The notes below the pieces were generated by a model, which saw nothing but the letters and a program-made list of their open reading frames with translations, was not told the DNA's origin and did no database searches. This document shows, piece by piece, positions 44,775-50,989 of a stretch of 50,989 nt of DNA (the stretch's first letter is position 1; every line of letters begins with the position of its first letter). The stretch is from NCBI RefSeq assembly GCF_028330765.1, contig NZ_JAQMTY010000061.1, positions 1-50,989 on the forward strand, in the 5' to 3' direction. The stretch comes from Spirulina subsalsa CS-330. GTDB lineage: Bacteria; Cyanobacteriota; Cyanobacteriia; Cyanobacteriales; Spirulinaceae. Both the position numbers and the translations under genes were made by a program.

Positions 44775-46103
44775 CTACGGACTGTCTGGGGGAGGGGCGA
44801 TCGGCAGTTCAATCGTGAATGTTGTGCCTTGGCCCGGTTGGGAGGTGCAGGTGAGCCGCCCGTGATGCTGCTCCACGACAATGGAATAACTAATGGATAA
44901 CCCTAAACCCGTGCCTTTACCCACGGGCTTCGTGGTGAAAAACGGGTCGAACAATTGCTCGCGACATTGTTCAGGAATGCCGGGGCCGTTGTCGGTAATT
45001 TGAATCTGTACCCAATCTTGATTGATCACTTGGGCCTTGAGGGCGATCGCTGGTTGGGAAATCTCGGCTTGGGCATCGCGCAACGCATCGATCGCATTGG
45101 CAAGCACATTCATCCACACCTGATTGAGCCGACTAAAATAACAGTGGACTAACGGCAAATCCCCATAGTCTTTGGTGATGTGAATATCTGGCCGGGGGCC
45201 ACTCCCTTTAAGGCGATTATGGAGCAGCATCAAGGTACTATCGATACCATCGAGCACATTCACCGCCCGACATTGGGAATCATCTTTGCGGGCAAAATTA
45301 CGCAGCCCTAACACAATCTCACGAATGCGCTCCGTTCCCACTGCCATCGACTGCACAATTTTCGGTAAATCTTCCCCGATAAACGCCACATCTAGATCGT
45401 CTAATTCGGATGCGATCGCCTCATCCATCGCCGGATTTAAGCCTTGATAGAGTTCAAACGCCCGTAATAAATTATCCACATACTCATGAACATGGCCCAG
45501 ATTGCCATGAATAAAATTCACCGGATTATTAATTTCATGGGCAATACCTGCCACTAATAAACCCAAACTCGCCATCTTTTCACTCTGGACAAGATGCACC
45601 TGAGCCGATTTTAAATCCTGTAGCGTCTGTTGCAGTTCTGCGGTGCGTTGGGCAACTTGTTGCTCTAGGATAGTATTTTGGGCTTGCACCTGTTGCGTTA
45701 AACGAGCTAATTTGAGTTGGGTTTTAATCCGCATCAACACTTCTTCTTGCTGAAACGGTTTGGTAATATAATCCACCGCCCCGAGGGTAAAGCCTTGGGT
45801 TTTGTGCGTCACCTCATTTAACGCCGTCATGAAAATGATCGGAATATGGGCGGTTTGGGGTTGTGTCTTCAGCCGTTGACAGGCTTCAAAACCATCCATT
45901 TCTGGCATCATGACATCCAGCAAAATGAGATCCGGCTGGGCATAGTGGGCACGTTCTACGGCGGCGCGGCCATTGCGGGCGGTCAAGACTTGAAACCCAA
46001 AACTATCAAGAAACTCTGACAACAGCCCTAAATTCGCAGGATTATCATCGACGGCTAAAATCGTGCCTGGACTGTCGGGGGTAACGGTGGGAGTAGTAAC
46101 CAT
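44775..46103 (-). CDS. Response regulator-histidine kinase hybrid
   Basis: A 442-residue soluble two-component protein. An N-terminal receiver (about 14-130) has DD near 20, phosphoacceptor Asp63 ([11 protein letters not shown]) and Lys in TKPF. A coiled-coil linker (about 135-180) leads into a HisKA domain with His189 in GIAHEINNP and an ATPase with DNGPGIP and [15 protein letters not shown]. This order (REC first, then kinase) is common in cyanobacterial signal integrators. The frame reaches GTG 46145; ATG 46103 is used here. It is divergent from the larger hybrid kinase across about 580 bp, so the two may be co-regulated. Confidence 0.92.
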   Translation of the reverse strand: MVTTPTVTPDSPGTILAVDDNPANLGLLSEFLDSFGFQVLTARNGRAAVERAHYAQPDLILLDVMMPEMDGFEACQRLKTQPQTAHIPIIFMTALNEVTHKTQGFTLGAVDYITKPFQQEEVLMRIKTQLKLARLTQQVQAQNTILEQQVAQRTAELQQTLQDLKSAQVHLVQSEKMASLGLLVAGIAHEINNPVNFIHGNLGHVHEYVDNLLRAFELYQGLNPAMDEAIASELDDLDVAFIGEDLPKIVQSMAVGTERIREIVLGLRNFARKDDSQCRAVNVLDGIDSTLMLLHNRLKGSGPRPDIHITKDYGDLPLVHCYFSRLNQVWMNVLANAIDALRDAQAEISQPAIALKAQVINQDWVQIQITDNGPGIPEQCREQLFDPFFTTKPVGKGTGLGLSISYSIVVEQHHGRLTCTSQPGQGTTFTIELPIAPPPDSP

Positions 46104-46145
46104 GGTTGGCGTGAAGGGCGATGCGTCCGCCCATTGTTGAATCAC

Positions 46146-46685
46146 GAAATATCAAGAGCAGCCGTTATCATGGCAAAGTTCACCCCAGTCTGAACGGTAG
46201 ACCCAAGGAGACTCAATGGCATTATCCTGTTGAAAGTCTTTGTTTGTATCCCGTTTTGCCCCCAATCTTACCAGCGATTTACACAATGATCCGTCAGATT
46301 TTAAACTCTTTTTGGATTTAGTGACATTGTGGGCGCGATCGCTGTGCTAACCCCTGGTAAAACGAGGTGAGAACTCACTCAAGATCATGCTTAAGTTAAC
46401 GAACAGTTAAGATTCACACTATTTCCTGATCCCATGGGGCCGTGGGGGGAGAGGTTGCTACACTGAAGCTGTTGAAAAGGGTGGCGCGACTGCTGACCTG
46501 AATAGGATGAAGAGGGCACAACATCAGCCCTCATCATGATCATGAGCGAGTGAGTCTAGGCACGTTCAAAAGGATTCATCCTGTTGTGTAGGAATTGTGT
46601 TGTCAATCAACGGACGAACATTTAATTTTTACTGTTTCGTGAAGAGGATCAGGGTTCATCTTGCTCTTCATTCTGCCGCTTGACG
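46146..46685. other. 540-bp divergent region between two kinase genes
   Basis: Intergenic DNA between the REC-kinase (minus) and kinase-REC (plus) genes. It contains an AT-rich patch around 46380-46430 (AAGTTAACGAACAGTTAAG) and no repeat element. AAGGAG near 46206 precedes only a five-codon frame. No promoter could be assigned with confidence. Confidence 0.5.
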
Positions 46686-49400
46686 ATGAATAAATCCTTC
46701 AAATTTACACAGCGATCGCTCCGCTTTGTCTTAATTGCCCCCTTCCTTGCTCAGATCGCCCTCGCGGTGGGGGTGGTGGGGTATCTCTCCCATCGCAACG
46801 GGCAAAAAGCCGTGACCGATCTCGCCTATCAATTACGCACCGAAATCACCGAACGCACAGCACAACACCTCAACAGTTACCTGGCCGTTCCCCAACAACT
46901 CAACCGCCTCAATTTGGCCGCCCTAGACTTAAACCTGATTAATCTCCAAGACCTTGAAACCTTGGGGCAATTTTTTTGGCAACAGATGCAGATCTACGAT
47001 GTGGGGTACATTAATTTCGGCAGTCCGGAGGGTGAATTTATTGGGGTCGAACGCTTAGGGGATGGGGAATTTGCGATCATTGAAAGTCGGTTGCGGGGCG
47101 CAACAAATGGAGTCTATACAACCGATGCCCAGGGTCAGCGGTTGAAGCTGATTGCAACCTACGAAAATTATGACCACCGCCTTGAGGCGTGGTACACCGA
47201 TGCGGTGGCGGCCGGGGAACCGGTATGGAGTGAAATTTATCCCTGGGATGATAAGCCGGGGGTGTTGTCGATTTCGGCCAGCTATCCCATCTATGCAAGG
47301 GGTGAATTGGTGGGGGTCTTGGGGGTCGATCATATTGTGTCGCAGGTGAAAGAGTTCCTCAAGGATCTAGAACACAATCGGGCGGGGGGGATTTTTTTGA
47401 TGGAGCGATCGGGGCTATTGGTGGCGAGTTCCACGGAGAGCAAAGCCTATCGATTGCAGGGGGAAACGGCGGAACGAATTTTAGCAACGGAGAGCGAAGA
47501 TCCATTGATTCGGGCCACGGCCCAAGCAATCATGGCGCAATATCCAGAATTCGCCGCTTTAACGCAGCCTGAAGCGTTAGATGTGCGGTTTAACCAAGAA
47601 AACCATTTTATTCAAGTGACACCCTATCAAGATGCGCTGGGGTTGGATTGGTTAATTGTGGTGGTGGTTCCGGAGTCGGAGTTTATGGCGCAGATCCACA
47701 CCAATACGCGACAAACGGTGCTGCTCTGTGCGATCGCGCTGCTGATTGCGGCGGGGTTGGGGGTGTTCACGTCCCGGTGGATTGCGAAACCGATCGTGCG
47801 GCTCAATCAAGCCAGTCAAGGCATGGCGGCGGGGGATCTCGATCAAGCCGTGCCACCGACGAGCATTTTAGAATTGCAATCCTTGGGCCAGGCGTTTAAT
47901 CAGATGGCGAGCCAACTGCGGGATGCGATCGGTAGGCTCGAACAACGGGTAGCCGAGCGCACGGCCGAATTGGCCGATGCGAAAGAAGCCGCCGACAATG
48001 CCAACCAAGCAAAAAGTGAATTTTTGGCCAACATGAGCCATGAACTCCGCACCCCCCTCAACGGCATTTTAGGGTATGCGCAAATTCTCCAACGGACGGA
48101 CAGTCTTAACCCCAAACAGCGCCAAGGGGTGACGGTGATTCAACAGGCGGGAACCCATTTATTAACCCTGATTAATGATGTGTTGGACTTGGCGAAGATT
48201 GAAGCTCGGAAGTTGGAATTGTTGCCGGAGCCGGTGGACTTTTTCGCGGTACTGTCGGGGGTGGTTGAGGTGATTCGGATTAAGGCGGAGGAGAAGGGCA
48301 TCGCGTTTCAGGCTCAGATTCCGGCGGAGTTACCGCCGGGGGTTGAAATAGACTCGAAACGACTGCGCCAAGTGTTGTTAAATCTGTTGGGGAATTCGAT
48401 TAAATTTACCCATACGGGGACGGTGACCTTCACGGTGGAGGCCTTGCCCGATCGCTCCCCGCAAGCTGATCAAAAGATGGCGATCGCCACGCTGCGCTTC
48501 ACCATTACAGATACCGGGGTGGGCATGACTGCCGCCCAAGTGGAGAAAATTTTCCTCCCCTTTGAACAGGTGGGCGATCACGCCCAAAAAGCCCAAGGTA
48601 CGGGCCTCGGTTTGGCCATTAGTCGGCAGATTGTGGAGATGATGGGCGGTACGATTCAGGTTAAGAGTGCAGAGGGTCAGGGGAGTTGTTTTTGGTTTGA
48701 GGTGCGGTGTCCGGTGGTTCACGATTGGCAGGCTCAAGGCGGGCCGGTGGTGGAGGGTCAGGTGATCGGCTACAGCGGGCCCCGCCGTCGCGTTTTAATT
48801 GTGGATGATACGGGGGTGAATCGGATGCTGATCCGGGATGTGCTGGAACCGCTGGGGTTTGCGATCGCCACTGCCGAAAATGGGGCCCATGGGTGGGCGG
48901 TGTATCAACAGTTTCAGCCCGATTTAATCATCACAGATTTGGTGATGCCGGAGTTGGATGGCTTTGCCTTGACGCGCCGCATTCGTCAACAGGATGCCCA
49001 GGTGGTAATCCTGGCCTCGTCTGCCAGTGTCCTCGCCCAGGATCAACAGCGTAGCTTTGTGGTGGGCTGCAATGATTTTGTGCCGAAGCCGGTGGATATG
49101 GCGTATTTGCTCAGTCGGATCGAGCACCATCTCCAGTTGAGTTGGGTCTATGCCGATGTGCCGACGGGCGCGATCGCCCCGGAACCGGACGATGCGATCG
49201 TCTATCCCCCGGCGGCTCCCCTGGCAGCGTTCATCGACTTGGCCAAACTGGGCAGCATCCCCAAACTCAAGCAAATGGCGGCAACCCTCAAAGAGCGAGA
49301 GCCTCACTATCGCGGCTTCTGCGATCGCATCTTGGCATTGGCCCAAGAGTTTGACGATGTTGGCATTTTGGAGTTTCTCCAAGCCGCTCCAACGGTATGA
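46686..49400 (+). CDS. Hybrid histidine kinase: Cache sensor, HAMP, kinase, receiver
   Basis: A 904-residue membrane protein. TM1 at about 15-34; a dCache-like periplasmic sensor (about 35-340, with [37 protein letters not shown] and [11 protein letters not shown]); TM2 at about 350-368; HAMP at about 370-425. A coiled coil leads to HisKA with His452 ([12 protein letters not shown]) and an ATPase with N box (LGNSIKF), DTGVGM and [16 protein letters not shown]. The C-terminal receiver carries Asp751 ([11 protein letters not shown]) and Lys in PKPVD. No HPt domain is attached. The frame starts with TTG 46680; ATG 46686 is preferred. It is divergent from the REC-kinase gene. Confidence 0.94.
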   Translation: MNKSFKFTQRSLRFVLIAPFLAQIALAVGVVGYLSHRNGQKAVTDLAYQLRTEITERTAQHLNSYLAVPQQLNRLNLAALDLNLINLQDLETLGQFFWQQMQIYDVGYINFGSPEGEFIGVERLGDGEFAIIESRLRGATNGVYTTDAQGQRLKLIATYENYDHRLEAWYTDAVAAGEPVWSEIYPWDDKPGVLSISASYPIYARGELVGVLGVDHIVSQVKEFLKDLEHNRAGGIFLMERSGLLVASSTESKAYRLQGETAERILATESEDPLIRATAQAIMAQYPEFAALTQPEALDVRFNQENHFIQVTPYQDALGLDWLIVVVVPESEFMAQIHTNTRQTVLLCAIALLIAAGLGVFTSRWIAKPIVRLNQASQGMAAGDLDQAVPPTSILELQSLGQAFNQMASQLRDAIGRLEQRVAERTAELADAKEAADNANQAKSEFLANMSHELRTPLNGILGYAQILQRTDSLNPKQRQGVTVIQQAGTHLLTLINDVLDLAKIEARKLELLPEPVDFFAVLSGVVEVIRIKAEEKGIAFQAQIPAELPPGVEIDSKRLRQVLLNLLGNSIKFTHTGTVTFTVEALPDRSPQADQKMAIATLRFTITDTGVGMTAAQVEKIFLPFEQVGDHAQKAQGTGLGLAISRQIVEMMGGTIQVKSAEGQGSCFWFEVRCPVVHDWQAQGGPVVEGQVIGYSGPRRRVLIVDDTGVNRMLIRDVLEPLGFAIATAENGAHGWAVYQQFQPDLIITDLVMPELDGFALTRRIRQQDAQVVILASSASVLAQDQQRSFVVGCNDFVPKPVDMAYLLSRIEHHLQLSWVYADVPTGAIAPEPDDAIVYPPAAPLAAFIDLAKLGSIPKLKQMAATLKEREPHYRGFCDRILALAQEFDDVGILEFLQAAPTV

Positions 49401-49408
49401 TCAGCCCC

Positions 49409-49957
49409 TTACAAATAAGGCTGGGCGAGGAAATAACTCATCACCGATTTGGCATCAAAGGCGGTGGGATCTTGGCGGACTTGGGTTTCAAATTCATCCG
49501 GGGTGAGTAAGACCACTTCGATTTCTTCGTCGTCGTCTTGGCTGGGGGGGGTGGCGAGTTTTTCTAGTCCTTGGGCCAGGAACGCATAGATATATTCATC
49601 GGAATAGCCCGGTGCGAGGGGAAATTTACCCAGATCGCGCCATTGACTGGCCTTGTAGCCGGTTTCTTCTTGGATTTCGCGCTCGATGGTGAGGGCGGGG
49701 TCTTCGCCGGGTTCGATCGTGCCGGCGGGAAATTCTAAGAGTCGCCCGGAGACGGCGAAACGGTATTGATAGACCAGCACCAATTGACCTGCTGGGGTGA
49801 CGGGAACGGCCAACGCGCCGCCAGGATGACGAATACATTCCCAATCGCCTTCGACCCCGTTGGGCAGCCGGAGCCGATTGACATCAAAGGCAAATTTGCG
49901 ACCGTGGTAGTAGAGGCGTTGTTGGAGAATTTCGGGGGCTTGGTGTTGGGGTTGCAT
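49409..49957 (-). CDS. Nudix hydrolase (ADP-ribose pyrophosphatase type)
   Basis: A 182-residue Nudix enzyme that cleaves nucleoside diphosphate derivatives. The Nudix box is complete: G79-x5-E85-x7-R93-E94-I-x-E97-E98-x-G100, preceded by LLEFPAGTIE. The upstream RHPGGALAVPV and QYRFAVSGRLLEFPAG fit the ADP-ribose pyrophosphatase subgroup, but the substrate is not certain. It lies 67 bp downstream of folK on the same strand and may be cotranscribed with it; neopterin-triphosphate Nudix enzymes act in folate synthesis in some bacteria, so a folate link is possible but unproven. Confidence 0.92.
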   Translation of the reverse strand: MQPQHQAPEILQQRLYYHGRKFAFDVNRLRLPNGVEGDWECIRHPGGALAVPVTPAGQLVLVYQYRFAVSGRLLEFPAGTIEPGEDPALTIEREIQEETGYKASQWRDLGKFPLAPGYSDEYIYAFLAQGLEKLATPPSQDDDEEIEVVLLTPDEFETQVRQDPTAFDAKSVMSYFLAQPYL

Positions 49958-50024
49958 GGCTGGGCGGATCGCTCTTGAGTATCGGGTTAATTATCGGGGG
50001 CGGGGGTGGCGTTTGGGAATGAGG

Positions 50025-50516
50025 TTAGACGGGGGCGAGGCGGGTAATCCCGCTACAGTCCACCTGGGCGAGGAGTTCGGCGACGGTGGTTTGGGTGACA
50101 GGATCGCACCAGTGGGGGGCAATGTCGGCGAGGGGGGCGAGGACAAAGGCACGATCGCGCATTCGGGGATGGGGAACGGTAAGGTTCGGCAATTGCAAAA
50201 TGCGATCGCCGTAGAAGAGCAAATCTAAATCCAGCGATCGCGGCCCCCACCGCACCCGCCGAATCCGCCCAAAATGTTGCTCGGTGGTTAACAACACCTG
50301 AAGCAGATCCGCAGGGGATTGATCCACATCAAAAATCGCACAACCATTCACATAGTCCGGTTGGGGCGGGCCGACGGGAGCCGTCTTATACCAGGGTGAT
50401 ACTGCCGTTAGATAAAGTCCTGGCGTGACGGACAGTAGATCAATGGCTTGGTTGAGAATCATGGTTGAATTCCCTAGATTGCTCCCCAAGGCGATCGCGA
50501 CGGAATTCACACTCAT
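50025..50516 (-). CDS. folK: Hydroxymethyldihydropterin pyrophosphokinase (HPPK)
   Basis: A folate-synthesis enzyme that transfers pyrophosphate from ATP to 6-hydroxymethyl-7,8-dihydropterin. The 163-residue length is normal. Motifs: VAIALGSNLGN at the start, SPWYKTAPVGPPQPDYVNG, RVRWGPRSLDLDLLFYGD (with the metal-binding DLDLL) and LTVPHPRMRDRAFVLAPLADI. It is followed by the Nudix gene on the same strand. Confidence 0.96.
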   Translation of the reverse strand: MSVNSVAIALGSNLGNSTMILNQAIDLLSVTPGLYLTAVSPWYKTAPVGPPQPDYVNGCAIFDVDQSPADLLQVLLTTEQHFGRIRRVRWGPRSLDLDLLFYGDRILQLPNLTVPHPRMRDRAFVLAPLADIAPHWCDPVTQTTVAELLAQVDCSGITRLAPV

Positions 50517-50671
50517 GACATCATAATTCCCCTATTCAAACGTTTGCGACTGTTGAGAGCTTCAGGATCTATTATGATCGTGGATTGTGAAAATCCAGAG
50601 GGCCGAGTTGTCGCCCCATCCCTAAAATCCTCGGATCAATCCATGCGGATTGCTCGATGGACTGCAATGGT

Positions 50672-50728
50672 TATAGCGGTTTTCATAAACACAAGGTACA
50701 AAGATCCCCCTCAATCCCCCTTAAAAAG
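50672..50728 (+). repeat. Family B repeat, copy 2, interrupted at its right side
   Basis: It matches the minus strand of 12754-12810 at 54 of 57 positions and then stops abruptly after CCCCCTTAAAAAG. Beyond this point copy 1 continues as a palindrome arm (GGAGAAGG), whereas here the sequence becomes the end of the transposase gene (CTAATCCTG...). Confidence 0.82.
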
Positions 50729-50989
50729 CTAATCCTGTAGGGGTTTGGAAAGAGCCTGAGCCCTCTGCTTAGCAAAGAAGAAACGCTCAAGGGCAGTCGC
50801 CAGGACTTTGACCCCAGGCAGAGGTTGCCTCTGGGAAGGAGCAAAACCCACTAACTTCGCTAACGCCAAAGTAGCCTGTCGTAGAGAGTCAACAGCTTGA
50901 CCCGAGAGGAGACATAAAAGCCTCAGTTCATCGGCATCAAACATCGTCTGAGCCGACTGCTCAGGGTCTTGACGGAGGGCATAAGTCAG
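50729..50989 (-). mobile_element. IS4-type (Tn5-like) transposase, C-terminal part cut by window edge
   Basis: The last 86 codons of a minus-strand gene run in from the right edge and end at TAG 50729-50731. The visible protein (TMFDADELRLLCLLSGQAVDSLRQATLALAKLVGFAPSQRQPLPGVKVLATALERFFF) resembles the C-terminal dimerisation region of Tn5-like IS4-family transposases, which has a similar LGGF...PG-x-K-x-L...GLxRL pattern. The DDE residues lie outside the window. The stop codon sits exactly where the flanking family B repeat breaks off, so 50729 is close to an IS end. Confidence 0.65.

Noticed and set aside
46121-46321. 66-codon frame between the kinase genes
   Set aside because: Overlaps the start of the REC-kinase gene and has no credible protein features.
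1-50989. GCGATCGC octamers as regulatory sites
   Set aside because: They are the HIP1 sequence typical of cyanobacterial genomes and occur mostly inside coding regions; useful as a marker of origin, not as operators.

Overview
The window is chromosomal DNA from a cyanobacterium. The palindrome GCGATCGC (HIP1) occurs every few hundred bases in most genes, and several genes belong to cyanobacterial families: a fused ModBC permease/ATPase, GgpS, a DgdA-like glycosyltransferase, ComFB and Uma2 proteins, and a two-partner-secretion exoprotein next to a CHAT protein. GgpS makes the compatible solute glucosylglycerol, so a salt-tolerant or marine lineage is likely. The species cannot be named from the sequence alone. 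No rRNA, convincing tRNA or CRISPR array was seen.

Layout. 0-1 kb: possible right end of an IS200/IS605-type element, then a Uma2 nuclease with a tandem-repeat tail. 1.1-3.7 kb: molybdate uptake operon modA-modBC (minus). 3.9-5.7 kb: a GT4 glycosyltransferase and a second Uma2 gene whose catalytic Glu is replaced by Lys. 5.9-9.8 kb: M61 peptidase, DUF1499 protein, SLBB polysaccharide-export protein. 9.9-12.2 kb: SulP anion transporter and universal stress protein in one minus-strand unit. 13.0-21.0 kb: a 1751-residue secreted exoprotein translationally coupled to a secreted TPR-CHAT protein. 21.2-25.6 kb: small genes (YciI-like, membrane protein, ComFB), a conserved unknown, RNase Z and a phosphoribosyltransferase. 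25.7-28.4 kb: MFS sugar-type symporter coupled to endonuclease V, then a small Cys-containing unknown protein.

28.6-30.9 kb is an AT-rich, HIP1-free restriction-modification cassette (5-methylcytosine methyltransferase plus probable restriction enzyme), almost certainly acquired by transfer. 31.1-35.4 kb: minus-strand run of a beta-barrel protein, recO, an MFS transporter and a DgdA-like glycosyltransferase. 35.6-39.3 kb: small membrane protein, sensor kinase, RibD-type reductase, rimM. 39.7-44.7 kb: ggpS with a strong terminator, an adenosine-deaminase-family protein and a second CHAT protein with an unusual insertion between its His and Cys. 44.8-49.4 kb: two divergent two-component proteins (REC-kinase and kinase-REC). 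49.4-50.5 kb: a Nudix hydrolase and folK. The right edge holds the end of an IS4-type transposase.

The intergenic spaces are rich in short dispersed palindromic elements. The main family is about 93 bp long, has terminal inverted repeats starting TATAGCRATCC and a central AAGGGGCTTAAGCCCCTT-type stem, and looks like a non-autonomous (MITE-like) element. It has five good copies and two degenerate ones. One copy supplies the stop codon of the CHAT gene, two bracket the YciI-like gene, and one ends 38 bp upstream of the ggpS start codon.
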